This document shows, piece by piece, positions 1 through 7,563 of a DNA stretch of 19,188 bases (its first letter is position 1; each line of letters begins with the position of its first letter). Origin of the DNA: an uncultured Bacteroidales bacterium. GTDB taxonomy: Bacteria; Bacteroidota; Bacteroidia; Bacteroidales; Lentimicrobiaceae. The notes beneath the pieces are model-generated. The model was not told the origin of the DNA. It worked only from the letters and a program-made list of their open reading frames with translations, and made no database searches. Where the stretch lies: contig CALMDN010000522.1 of NCBI GenBank assembly GCA_937864935.1, positions 1-19,188 of the forward strand, written 5' to 3'. A program made the position numbers and the translations under genes.

Positions 1-359
1 AAGCGTTCTTCTTCTCTTTTTTTGTCAAGAGCAGCTCTTTCAGCTGAAATTTTTGCTTCAGCCTGAGATATAAGATCATTAATTTCGGCATTGTCAAGAT
101 TCATTCTTTTAACTGAGGCCAGTTTAAACTCTTTTTCTTCCAGTGTCATCCTGCCTTCGTCGTTGATAATTGCCAGCAAGTCAGCTTTAGCTTTAGCTGT
201 TTTATCTGCCAGCTCTTGCTCAGCCTTCTTTTTTGCCAGCTTTTTCTGACTATTACAGGAACTCAAACCAGTTCCCAAAGAAACAACCAGCAGCATCATC
301 ACTGCAAATTTTAACCTGCCTTGAATACAAGCTAAATTTCCGAACCTAATTTTCATCAT
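1..359 (-). CDS. Lipoprotein, N-terminal part (runs off the left edge)
   Basis: The minus frame is open from ATG 359 to the window edge, giving 119 codons with no stop. Residues 17-34 form a hydrophobic signal that ends in a lipobox, LSSC, with the lipidated cysteine at residue 35. The mature protein would therefore be anchored in a membrane. What follows is highly charged and rich in K, E and A (starting NSQKKLAKKK), and is predicted to be helical or coiled-coil. A second ATG at 356 directly follows the first, so the exact start is open by one residue. I do not recognise the family, and the C-terminal domain that would decide it lies outside the window. A possible promoter lies at 478-485. 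The reading frame and the signal are seen directly; envelope location is inferred from the lipobox. Confidence 0.8.
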   Translation of the reverse strand, partial: MMKIRFGNLACIQGRLKFAVMMLLVVSLGTGLSSCNSQKKLAKKKAEQELADKTAKAKADLLAIINDEGRMTLEEKEFKLASVKRMNLDNAEINDLISQAEAKISAERAALDKKREEER

Positions 360-477
360 AATTGTGGAGATTATTTTGATTAATAACTGCAAATCTTATC
401 AAAAAGTGTGATAAAACCTGAAATAAGAAAAATATGTCATAAAAACATTATGCGTTCAACACATATAATGCTTTTTA

Positions 478-485
478 CAAAAGTA
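478..485 (-). promoter_or_regulatory. Possible -7 element for the lipoprotein gene
   Basis: Read on the minus strand this is TACTTTTG, which fits the Bacteroidetes -7 consensus TAnnTTTG. No good TTTG lies 19 bp upstream, and the implied leader of over 100 nt is long, so the call is weak. Confidence 0.25.
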
Positions 486-570
486 AAGCATTCAAACAAA
501 TAATTCAGAAATCATTTAATGTTAAATGGCAGTCAACAGAGTACTATTTTCCATCAGCGAAATTCACTTA

Positions 571-597
571 TTTAAATTGTAATGGTTGCAATTTAAA
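571..597. repeat. Perfect 9-bp inverted repeat in an AT-rich spacer
   Basis: The arms are TTTAAATTG (571-579) and CAATTTAAA (589-597), separated by 9 bases. There is no T-tract directly after either side, so it is not a clear terminator. It could be an operator-like site or a chance AT-rich palindrome. Confidence 0.6.
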
Positions 598-660
598 GTT
601 CGTACCAAATAGCTTTACCTATCAAACAGGAATTGAATCGTCCAACAGTAATTGGTAAAA

Positions 661-701
661 TTAAAAAAGGCAATTCCCACATCCTTGAGAATCACCTTTT
701 T
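661..701 (-). terminator. Intrinsic terminator downstream of tRNA-Leu
   Basis: On the minus strand, 13-base arms at 701-689 and 676-664 pair over their full length, with two G-T wobbles, around a 12-base loop. The 3' arm ends in a run of T. The hairpin begins 13 bases after the tRNA-Leu 3' end, where a terminator for that tRNA is expected. Confidence 0.65.
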
Positions 702-714
702 ATGTTAATCAACG

Positions 715-798
715 TACCCGAGGCCGGACTCGAACCGGCACGGCCGCGATGGCCAAAGGATTTTAAGTCCTTCGTGTCTACCATTCCACCACTCGGGC
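715..798 (-). tRNA. tRNA-Leu (anticodon TAA)
   Basis: The minus strand folds as an 84-nt class II tRNA. The acceptor arm GCCCGAG (5' end at 798) pairs with CTCGGGT, leaving discriminator A at 715. The anticodon loop is CTTAAAA between AGGA and TCCT, giving TAA for Leu UUA codons. A long variable arm (TGGCCATCGCGGCCG region) and a T-arm with GGTTCGAGTCC follow. The 3' CCA is not encoded; the genome reads CGT after the discriminator, so CCA must be added by the nucleotidyltransferase. It lies 42 bp downstream of tRNA-Gly on the same strand, with a terminator-like hairpin between them. A short open frame across it on the plus strand is not a gene. Confidence 0.97.
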
Positions 799-813
799 AA
801 CCTTACAATGCAT

Positions 814-836
814 AAAAAAACCCCGGCTATCCGGGG
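814..836 (-). terminator. Terminator-like hairpin between the two tRNA genes
   Basis: The palindrome CCCCGG-CTAT-CCGGGG (821-836) is followed on the minus strand by seven T residues (820-814). It begins 4 bases after the tRNA-Gly 3' end, so it most simply ends the tRNA-Gly transcript. It may be leaky, because no strong separate promoter is visible for tRNA-Leu. Confidence 0.75.
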
Positions 837-840
837 TTCG

Positions 841-913
841 AGCGAAAGACGGGACTCGAACCCGCGACCCTGACCTTGGCAAGGTCATGCTCTACCAACT
901 GAGCTACTTTCGC
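841..913 (-). tRNA. tRNA-Gly (anticodon GCC)
   Basis: The minus strand folds as a 73-nt tRNA. The acceptor arm GCGAAAG (5' end at 913) pairs with CTTTCGC, and the discriminator is T, as is usual for bacterial tRNA-Gly. The D-arm contains AGCTCAGTTGGTAGAGC. The anticodon loop is TTGCCAA closed by TGACC/GGTCA, giving GCC, which reads GGC and GGU. The T-arm contains GGGTTCGAGTCCC. CCA is not encoded. A consensus promoter lies just upstream (931-961) and a hairpin with a T-run just downstream, so it looks like a complete transcription unit. Confidence 0.98.
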
Positions 914-930
914 TTATTGTTTAGCGGCTG

Positions 931-961
931 CAAATATACAACCTGAATTCAAATCGCCAAA
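931..961 (-). promoter_or_regulatory. Bacteroidetes-type promoter for tRNA-Gly
   Basis: On the minus strand, TTTG (961-958), a spacer of exactly 19 bp and TATATTTG (938-931) match the primary-sigma consensus TTTG-N19-TAnnTTTG described for Bacteroides. Transcription would start around 925, about a dozen bases before the mature tRNA. The element sits between the end of mutS and the tRNA. Confidence 0.8.
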
Positions 962-966
962 CAAAT

Positions 967-3606
967 TTACGATTTTTTTAAAAGTTTTTTTATTTCGTTG
1001 AGCTTCATCAGGGCTTCAACCGGGGTAAGTGTATTAATATCAGTATCCAGTATGTCTTCCCTTATCTGCTCCAGCAAAGGGTCGTTGAGCTGAATAAAAC
1101 TGAGCTGAAACGGATCGCCGGCAGATTTCCCCGGTTTCCGCTTCGATGCGCTGCCCTGCAACTGTCCGCCGCCATGCGACTTCTCAAGGGTGGCCAGCAG
1201 TTCGTTAGCCCTTTCAAGCAGTGATTGCGGCATTCCGGCCATCCTTGCCACGTGGATCCCGAAACTGTGTTCGCTTCCTCCCGGTTCAAGCTTGCGCATG
1301 AAAATAACCCTTTTGCCTGCCTCCTTAACCGAAATGTGGAAATTCCTGATCCGTGGCATCATCGATGCCATTTCATTCAGCTCGTGGTAGTGGGTAGCGA
1401 ACAATACCTTGGGCCGGAACAGCGGGTGCTGATGCAGAAACTCGGCGATGGCCCAGGCAATGCTGATCCCGTCATAGGTGCTTGTTCCCCTACCGATTTC
1501 ATCCAGCAGTATGAGGCTCCTGTTGCTGATGTTGTTGAGAATACTGGCTGTTTCGTTCATCTCCACCATAAAGGTTGATTCGCCCGATGAGATGTTGTCT
1601 GATGCTCCGACCCTTGTGAAGATTTTATCAACCAGCCCGATCTCGGCTGAATCGGCCGGAACAAAACATCCCGTCTGGGCCATGAGCACGATGAGGGCAG
1701 TCTGTCTAAGCAGGGCAGATTTTCCCGACATGTTGGGACCGGTAATGATGATGATCTGCTGCTGCTGATCATCCAGAAACACATCGTTGGTGATGTACGC
1801 CTCCCCTGCCGGCAGGTTCTTCTCAATTACCGGATGCCTTCCGCTTTTGATGCTCAGTGCGTATCCATCGTTGATTTGCGGACGGGTATATTTGTTCTGC
1901 AATGCAACGGCAGCGAACGACAGGAGACAATCGAGCCTGGCAACGATCAGGGCGTTGGCCTGTACTGCCGAAATATAATCATTCAGACTGAGAACCAGAT
2001 CATTGTAGAGTGTAGTCTAGATCTCCAGCATGCGTTCTTCTGCATTGAGAATCTTCTCCTCGTAGGTTTTCAGTTCAGGAGTAATGTATCTTTCACAGTT
2101 TACGAGGGTTTGTTTGCGGTCCCACTCCGGAGGAACTTTATCCTTATGGGTATTGGTAACCTCCAGGTAATAACCGAATACATTGTTGTAGGCTATTTTG
2201 AGTGAGGGGATTCCCGTGCGTTCCGACTCACGCTGCTGCAGCCTGATCAGGTAGTCCTTGCCAGAGTGGGCGAGTTCACGGATTTCGTCAAGCTCAGCCG
2301 AGATACCAGCTGCTATCACGTTGCCTTTATTTACAGCGACGGGAGGATCGGGATGAATCTGCTGCTCAATCTTACCGGTCATGAGTGTACAGGGATTCAG
2401 CTGATCGCCCATCTGCTGCATGGAAGCAACGCCTGAAGCAAAACACAGCTCTCTGATCGGCACCATGGCCTGCAAAGCCCTTTTCAGCTGAACCAGTTCC
2501 CTTGGGTTAATTCTGCCGGTTGCAACCTTGGAGATGATGCGTTCCAGGTCACCGATCATCCTGATCTGTTGTCTGAGCAATTCCGCAGCATCCTGATGAG
2601 TAACAAAATACTCCACCACATCAAGGCGTTCATTTACAGGAAGCCGGTCTTTCAGCGGCATGATCAGCCAGCGGCGCATCATGCGCGAGCCCATCGGAGA
2701 GATGGTTTTATCGAGCACTCCGATCAGGGTAGAGGCCTCATCGTTGGCCGACCCCAGAATTTCAAGATTGCGGATGGTGAATTTATCCAACCAGACATGG
2801 TGGTCCTCTTCGATACGGGAAAGCTGACAGATGTGCCCAACTTTATCATGTTGTGTTTCAGCGAGATAATGCAATGCAGCCCCCGCTGCTATGATGCCGT
2901 TGGTCATTTCGCTTACCCCGAACCCTTTCAGTGATGCTGTGTTGAAGTGCCTGAGCAGCAGTTCCTGACCAAAGTCGATGGTAAAAACCCAATCTTCGAA
3001 GGTGTTTATGTAAAATTTTTCTCCGAAAAGGCCCTGAAACTCCCCCCTTTTCGATTTCTGAATGATAATTTCGCTGGGGCGGAAGGTTTGCAGCAGTTTG
3101 TCGATATAATCGTTTGAGCCCTGGGCAACCAGGAATTCACCCGTAGAGATATCCAGGAAGGCGATACCGCTTGATTTGGGCAACAGGTGCACACTGGCCA
3201 GAAAATTGTTCTGCTTGTTTTCAAGCACTTTATCGTTGTACGAAACACCAGGGGTTACCAGTTCTGTAACGCCTCGCTTAACGATTTTTTTTGTAAGCTT
3301 CGGATCCTCAAGCTGATCGCAGATCGCTACCCTGTGACCAGCCCTGACCAGTTTGGGAAGGTAGGTATCAAGCGCATGGTGAGGAAATCCGGCCAGTTCA
3401 ACATATGCAGCTGCCCCGTTGGCCCTGCGGGTAAGAACAATGCCGAGTATCTCAGAGGTAGAAACAGCATCCTGACCGAAGGTTTCATAGAAATCCCCAA
3501 CCCTGAAAAGCAAAAGTGCATCAGGATATTTTGCCTTTATTGCATTGTATTGCTTCATTAGGGGTGTTTCGGCAATTTCACCCTTTTCTTTGACCTGCTT
3601 ACTCAT
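967..3606 (-). pseudogene. mutS: DNA mismatch repair protein MutS, interrupted by one in-frame TAG
   Basis: The full frame is 880 codons from ATG 3606 to TAA 967-969, a normal MutS length, with one internal TAG at codon 530. The N-terminal part has the mismatch-binding FYE motif (residues 39-41), the connector and core domains, and the conserved stretch [18 protein letters not shown]. After the TAG the same frame continues with [14 protein letters not shown] and RLDCLLSF. It then has the ATPase: Walker A GPNMSGKS (623-630), Walker B ending LLDE (702-703), ATHYHEL, and the helix-turn-helix tail [10 protein letters not shown]. MutS recognises mismatches and recruits MutL. The TAG would give a 529-residue product ending in the clamp/lever region, without the ATPase or dimer interface. 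No in-frame ATG occurs after the stop until Walker A itself, so a restart could not yield an intact ATPase. The family usually has an acidic residue at this point, so GAG to TAG is the simplest origin. A sequence error is the alternative. Confidence 0.93.
2017..2019 (-). other. mutS: Premature TAG codon inside mutS
   Basis: Codons before it read GAA CGC ATG CTG GAG ATC; codons after it read ACT ACA CTC TAC AAT. Both sides are recognisable MutS sequence in the same frame, so this is a substitution and not a frameshift. TAG acts as a real stop elsewhere in the window (7064-7066, directly followed by TAA), which argues against genome-wide amber recoding. Confidence 0.95.
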
Positions 3607-3625
3607 CGTTTCGTCCGGAAAACAA

Positions 3626-3659
3626 CAAAAATAGACAGTTTCGCCCGAATTTCCGCAAA
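3626..3659 (-). promoter_or_regulatory. Probable promoter for mutS
   Basis: On the minus strand, TATTTTTG (3633-3626) matches the -7 consensus. A TTTG (3659-3656) lies 22 bp upstream of it, a little longer than the ideal 19. The leader would be about 14 nt. Confidence 0.45.
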
Positions 3660-3681
3660 AAACCAGTTAATGCTACTTTAT

Positions 3682-3689
3682 TACATTTG
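3682..3689 (+). promoter_or_regulatory. Possible -7 element for the RNA methyltransferase gene
   Basis: TACATTTG fits TAnnTTTG and lies 15 bp before the ATG. No TTTG is found about 19 bp upstream, and the leader would be very short. Confidence 0.35.
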
Positions 3690-3704
3690 CAGAAATTTTG
3701 AAAG

Positions 3705-4259
3705 ATGAAAAAACTGCAAACCGATGAGATAATCAGAATGAGCGTTGCTGAGTTCAGGGAAGCTGAAAAGATTCCGGTAGTCGTGGTACTTGACAATATC
3801 CGGAGTCAACACAACATCGGTTCGGTTTTCAGAACTGCAGATGCATTCCGAATTGAGGCAGTGCACCTCTGCGGGATTACGGCGATGCCTCCCAGCAGGG
3901 AAATTCAGAAAACCGCCCTTGGAGCCACGGAGTCGGTGGAATGGAAATACTTTGATTCAACCATTCAGTCGGTCAGTAAGCTCAGGGAGGCCGGATACCA
4001 TATTGTGTCCATCGAGCAGGCCAGCGGGAGCATCATGGTGCAGGATTTTACACCCGAAAAGGGAAAATACGCCCTTGTTTTGGGAAACGAAGTGCATGGG
4101 ATAGACGATGATGTAATCAATTTGTCAGATATATGCCTTGAGATACCGCAGGCAGGCACCAAACATTCACTGAATATTGCAGTTGCTGCCGGCATTGTCC
4201 TGTGGGAATTTTTCGGGAAGCTGAATGGTTTTAAGATGTCAGGGGAGAATCCTGATTAA
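3705..4259 (+). CDS. SpoU/TrmH-family RNA 2'-O-methyltransferase
   Basis: This is a 184-residue SPOUT-class enzyme that would transfer a methyl group from S-adenosylmethionine to a ribose 2'-OH in tRNA or rRNA. All three family motifs are present: motif 1 NIRSQHNIGSVFRT (31-43), motif 2 LVLGNEVHGI (124-133), and motif 3 IPQAGTKHSLNIAVA (147-161). The length matches a bare SpoU catalytic domain without an added RNA-binding domain, as in TrmL-sized members. The start ATG 3705 gives MKKLQTDEI. It is divergently oriented to mutS with about 100 bp between them, and the next gene downstream is 329 bp away, so it is probably a single-gene unit. The substrate cannot be told from sequence, so no symbol is given. 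Confidence 0.93.
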   Translation: MKKLQTDEIIRMSVAEFREAEKIPVVVVLDNIRSQHNIGSVFRTADAFRIEAVHLCGITAMPPSREIQKTALGATESVEWKYFDSTIQSVSKLREAGYHIVSIEQASGSIMVQDFTPEKGKYALVLGNEVHGIDDDVINLSDICLEIPQAGTKHSLNIAVAAGIVLWEFFGKLNGFKMSGENPD

Positions 4260-4588
4260 AAAGTGCTATCTATCTGTTTTTTATATCTTTAACAGGTATA
4301 AAAAATTTTACATCGCCTGTAATTGTTACCTATTGGTAAAAAAAGGATTAACTCTGTGGAAGAATCATGGCTTGATTTTAAACAAAGCTATATAATGCCG
4401 TGTTTATAGGACTGGAAAAAAATTAAGCACTTGTTCTTTTTGGTGAGTAAAAAAAATCACTTATTTGGCATTTTAGGGTATTTTTGTTTGAAAACAACCA
4501 AAACTGCCCTATATTTGTCGATTCTTTGCAATGACTGTAAATCACCGAAAATAAACAATTTAAAATTGATAACACTAAAATCAAAATT
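4260..4588. other. AT-rich intergenic region with the OmpA-like gene promoter
   Basis: No gene is seen here. The region is AT-rich and contains the strong promoter at 4487-4517 and a leader of roughly 65 nt. There is a small hairpin TTACC-TATT-GGTAA (4326-4339) followed by A residues, which is not a terminator for the upstream gene. No clear terminator for the methyltransferase is visible. Confidence 0.7.
4487..4517 (+). promoter_or_regulatory. Consensus Bacteroidetes promoter for the OmpA-like gene
   Basis: TTTG (4487-4490), a spacer of exactly 19 bp, and TATATTTG (4510-4517) give a perfect match to TTTG-N19-TAnnTTTG. Transcription would start near 4522, leaving a 5' leader of about 65 nt before ATG 4589. 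A perfect match fits strong expression. Confidence 0.85.
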
Positions 4589-7066
4589 ATGAAAAAGTTA
4601 AGCTACAAATCGATTCTGTTGCTTCTCATTCTGATGTTCGGAGTTTCTCCGGTTTTTGTTTCCGCGCAGGACTCCGGCAAAGAAACCAAAGCTGCAAAAT
4701 CAACATTTGACAAGCATTTTTTCCTTCAGGCAAGTGGTGGAGTTTCGCAGTTTTTCGGCGATCTTAATGAAAATGCCCTGTTTAATGAAAGAACCAATTT
4801 CTTTTATGGCTTTGGTGCTGGTTATCAATTCAGCCCTGTTTTCGGAGTCCGTGGATTATTCAACAACGGATGGGTAGTCAGTACAAGAGAATCAACCGTC
4901 CTAAACGATAACCTCAGGATGTCGTCGAGTGTCTGGGATGGTCAGCTGAATCTTACAGCCAGCCTGACCAATCTTTTGTTCGGATACAGGCCTGAACGTT
5001 TCCTCAACTTCTACGTATTTTCAGGAGCTTCCTTCAGCAATTACGCTTCAGTTCTTTACAGAACCAATGGCACCGATGACTTCAATGATGATCAGGTAAT
5101 TGACCGTAACGGTCCGTTTGCTCCGGCTCCTTTTGACCAGGATGCTTATACAGCTATCGGTGTTCCTGTTGGTGCCGGTCTGAATTTCCGTCTGGCTGAA
5201 AAATGGGACCTCAACCTGGAATACAATGAGCGTTTCATCTTCAAAGATGATCTTGATCTGCTCGAATCAAATTCCAAAAACGATGCATACTCTACCCTGA
5301 TGCTGGGGGTTACTTATAAATTCAAACCGAGTGCCAACCTCAAATCAATGGAAAAGAATTACGGTCTGGTTAAATACGAAACCACCCCGGATCCTCTGGT
5401 AAAAGTCGGCGACACAGTCTGTGTAAATGTTAAGGTTATTTTCCCCGAGAAATATTTCGCCAAGAAGGCTGCCATGAACTTCCAGCCCGAAATCAAATAC
5501 GCCGGTACAACCCGCAAACTCAAAGCAGTTAATTTCCAGGGCGAGCAGGTTAACGGTGACGGCATTGTAATCAATTACAAAACCGGAGGTACCTATACTT
5601 ATGTTGATTGCATTCCTTACGAACCGGGCATGAATGCTTCTGATCTGGTTGTATCACCTTCACTTTACGAACCCAAGGAAGCTGTTGTACTCAATGCAAC
5701 TCCTGAGCAGATCGGTGCCAAATACAAAGTGATCGATTTACCTGAGCGTAAACTTGCAGACGGTGTCATCATCACCGGAACCAGAATTTTCCACGATGAG
5801 GACCTCATTGTTGCCGATCACGGTTATGTTAAAGAAACCATCATCAGCAAGGATGCAAAGATTTACTTCAAGGTAAACATGCATGACCTCAACTGGAACC
5901 TCCCGCTCAACCGCACCAACATGGTTCAGCAGAAACTCGACGAACTGGCCGGCTTCATCAAAATGGGCTATACCATCCGCGATATTGACATCAATGCATG
6001 GGCATCACCGGAAGGTGAAGAAAGCTACAACCAGGGACTGTCAGAGCGTCGTGCAATGGCCGGTAAGAAACAGGTTGTTGATATGTTCAAGAAAATGGCC
6101 AAAGGAAAGAATCCGGTCATCAACATTCCGGATCCGGAAGCTACCATCAAATTCAACTCCTATGCCAATGGTGAAGACTGGAACGGATTTATGCAGGCTG
6201 TTGAAGGTTCGAACCTGGCCGACAAACGCATCATCATGAATGTGGTTAATTCACAGAGCGATGTTTCAAAACGTGAGCAGGAAATCCGCAACATGGCAAT
6301 CGTTTACAAGGAAATTGAAGATGACATTCTTCCTCCGCTCCGCCGCGTTGAAATCAAAGTAAACTGCTTTGAACCCAAGAAAACCGATGCAGAAATTTCA
6401 TCTCTTGCAGTGAGCGATCCTTCGAAGCTCACCGAAGCTGAAATCCTCTATGCTGCTACCCTTACCGAAGATATGAATACCAGAATGAAGATCTATCAGA
6501 ACGCTGCCACCCAGTTTGCCAACAGCTACAAAGCCAACAACAACCTGGCCGTTTGTGAACTCCGCAACGGAAAACTCGGCGAAGCTGCTTCACACCTGGC
6601 CAAAGCTGATCAGGTTGAGCCCAACAACAAAGCTGTTGTGAACAACCTCGGAGCCCTCGCTTCAAAGAAAGGTGACTACAAAAATGCAGCTGCACAGTAT
6701 GCCAAAGCCAAAACCCTGGGTGCTGACGTAAGCTACAACATGGGAATCACTGAGCTTGCCGCCAACAAATACGACAAGGCCCTCAGCTCATTCGGAAGCA
6801 AGAAATGCAACAGCAATGTAGCTCTTGCTCAGATCATGACAGGTAAGTATTCAGAAGCTTCTAACTCACTGAAGTGTGCTCCTGAATCAGGCCACAACTA
6901 TTACCTGCTTGCTGTAGCCGCTGCCCGCAATGCCGACGAAAAAGGCATGCTCGACAACCTCACCAAGGCATTTGAAAAAGACCCGGCCCTCAAAGCCCAG
7001 GCTGCTGAAGACAGGGAATTTATCAAATACTTCAAGAACGCTGCTTTCACAGCACTTGTAAAGTAG
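4589..7066 (+). CDS. Outer-membrane protein: N-terminal barrel, OmpA-like domain, TPR tail
   Basis: This 825-residue protein has a signal peptide (cleavage likely after VSA, residue 26). Residues about 40-247 are rich in alternating aromatic/polar strands and end VTYKFKP, consistent with an outer-membrane beta-barrel. Two or more beta-rich domains follow (about 260-420). Residues about 424-596 hold a divergent OmpA-C-like module, with IDINAWASPEGEESYNQGLS and the ERRA signature (487-490); such domains bind peptidoglycan. Residues about 610-815 are helical TPR-like repeats (for example NNLAVCELRNGKLGEAA and NNLGALASKKGDYKNAA). The likely role is anchoring the outer membrane to the wall and scaffolding partners. 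Codon choice is strongly biased (AAC, ATC, CTC, GAA), and with its perfect promoter and strong terminator it is probably abundant. It ends in tandem stops TAG TAA. The architecture recalls PorE or other OmpA/TPR gliding and secretion proteins, but I cannot assign it to one of them. Confidence 0.85.
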   Translation: MKKLSYKSILLLLILMFGVSPVFVSAQDSGKETKAAKSTFDKHFFLQASGGVSQFFGDLNENALFNERTNFFYGFGAGYQFSPVFGVRGLFNNGWVVSTRESTVLNDNLRMSSSVWDGQLNLTASLTNLLFGYRPERFLNFYVFSGASFSNYASVLYRTNGTDDFNDDQVIDRNGPFAPAPFDQDAYTAIGVPVGAGLNFRLAEKWDLNLEYNERFIFKDDLDLLESNSKNDAYSTLMLGVTYKFKPSANLKSMEKNYGLVKYETTPDPLVKVGDTVCVNVKVIFPEKYFAKKAAMNFQPEIKYAGTTRKLKAVNFQGEQVNGDGIVINYKTGGTYTYVDCIPYEPGMNASDLVVSPSLYEPKEAVVLNATPEQIGAKYKVIDLPERKLADGVIITGTRIFHDEDLIVADHGYVKETIISKDAKIYFKVNMHDLNWNLPLNRTNMVQQKLDELAGFIKMGYTIRDIDINAWASPEGEESYNQGLSERRAMAGKKQVVDMFKKMAKGKNPVINIPDPEATIKFNSYANGEDWNGFMQAVEGSNLADKRIIMNVVNSQSDVSKREQEIRNMAIVYKEIEDDILPPLRRVEIKVNCFEPKKTDAEISSLAVSDPSKLTEAEILYAATLTEDMNTRMKIYQNAATQFANSYKANNNLAVCELRNGKLGEAASHLAKADQVEPNNKAVVNNLGALASKKGDYKNAAAQYAKAKTLGADVSYNMGITELAANKYDKALSSFGSKKCNSNVALAQIMTGKYSEASNSLKCAPESGHNYYLLAVAAARNADEKGMLDNLTKAFEKDPALKAQAAEDREFIKYFKNAAFTALVK

Positions 7067-7084
7067 TAAGCAGAACAGATACAG

Positions 7085-7124
7085 AATAAAAGAGGCTGCC
7101 ATCAGGCAGCCTCTTTTATTTTGC
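7085..7124 (+). terminator. Strong bidirectional intrinsic terminator
   Basis: Perfect 16-bp arms (7085-7100 and 7105-7120) enclose the loop ATCA; the core is AGAGGCTGCC/GGCAGCCTCT. The plus side ends TTTTATTTT and the minus side TTTTATT. It lies 18 bp after the stop of the OmpA-like gene. Confidence 0.93.
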
Positions 7125-7563
7125 AGCACACAAAAGCCGGAAATTTATAGCAACTCAAGATGACCGGACAATATAAATTACATCGCTGAGAAGAGGGAAA
7201 AACGATTGAATAATATCCTGCCTGCTTACAAAAGTACCTTGTATGAGCGGCTGCTTTGAACAAAATGATAAAAAAACAAACAGCTTATGCAGTTCTGCTG
7301 GCAACATGCAGGCAGCAATGGTAACATTGGAAGCATGCGGATTGTAGTCAGGGTTCGCACCCTGCCCGCTGGTCTGCAGATACAATCAAGTGTGGACGCG
7401 AGAGGCATCCGGCAGACAGGTTCTCTCGTTTTTGTTTTGTAATAGCGGTACCTGCTGATTTATCGGTGGATACCCGGGCAGTCCCGGAGCATAACAATAA
7501 AGCCAGACAGCATTCTTTACCGAATGGCATAAACAATCACTATATCAGAAGATTGCAACCTGT
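7125..7563. other. GC-richer gene-free spacer, possibly with a structured RNA
   Basis: No open frame here looks real. Unlike the other spacers in the window, roughly 7210-7500 is not AT-rich and is dense in complementary segments. CTGCCTGC (7218-7225) pairs with GCAGGCAG (7308-7315). CAGGG/CCCTG (7349-7353, 7360-7364) is nested in GCGG/CCGC (7337-7340, 7366-7369). GTCTGC (7372-7377) pairs with GCAGAC (7412-7417). CCGGG-CAGT-CCCGG lies at 7474-7487. It could be an RNA gene, a long 3' region, or decayed coding sequence. I do not recognise a known RNA family. Confidence 0.4.
7399..7438 (+). terminator. Possible intrinsic terminator inside the spacer
   Basis: CGAGAG (7399-7404) and CTCTCG (7423-7428) form a stem with an 18-base loop, followed by TTTTTGTTTT on the plus strand. 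No plus-strand gene precedes it after the terminator at 7085-7120, so if real it would end a non-coding RNA. Confidence 0.35.

Larger units (their letters stand above)
360..660. other. AT-rich intergenic spacer
   Basis: This stretch separates the lipoprotein from the tRNA-Leu terminator and is strongly AT-rich. I see no convincing gene in it. It holds a possible minus-strand promoter element (478-485), a weak inverted repeat CATTAT/ATAATG (446-451 and 465-470), and a perfect 9-bp inverted repeat (571-597) listed separately. Confidence 0.7.

Noticed and set aside
633..815. 60-residue plus-strand open frame
   Set aside because: It lies across tRNA-Leu and its terminator and has no protein features.
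967..1902. The 3' part of mutS as a separate short MutS-like gene starting at TTG
   Set aside because: The frame runs unbroken back to the TAG at 2017-2019, and the codons between encode normal MutS sequence. The start would be an arbitrary TTG inside the core domain.
2017..2019. Amber recoding (TAG read as an amino acid) as a system
   Set aside because: TAG ends the OmpA-like gene at 7064-7066 with TAA directly after it, and no other gene in the window carries an internal TAG.
4326..4339. Hairpin TTACC-TATT-GGTAA as terminator of the methyltransferase gene
   Set aside because: It is short, and followed by A residues and not T on the plus strand.
7474..7487. Hairpin CCGGG-CAGT-CCCGG as terminator of the secreted-protein gene
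   Set aside because: There is no T-run on either side.
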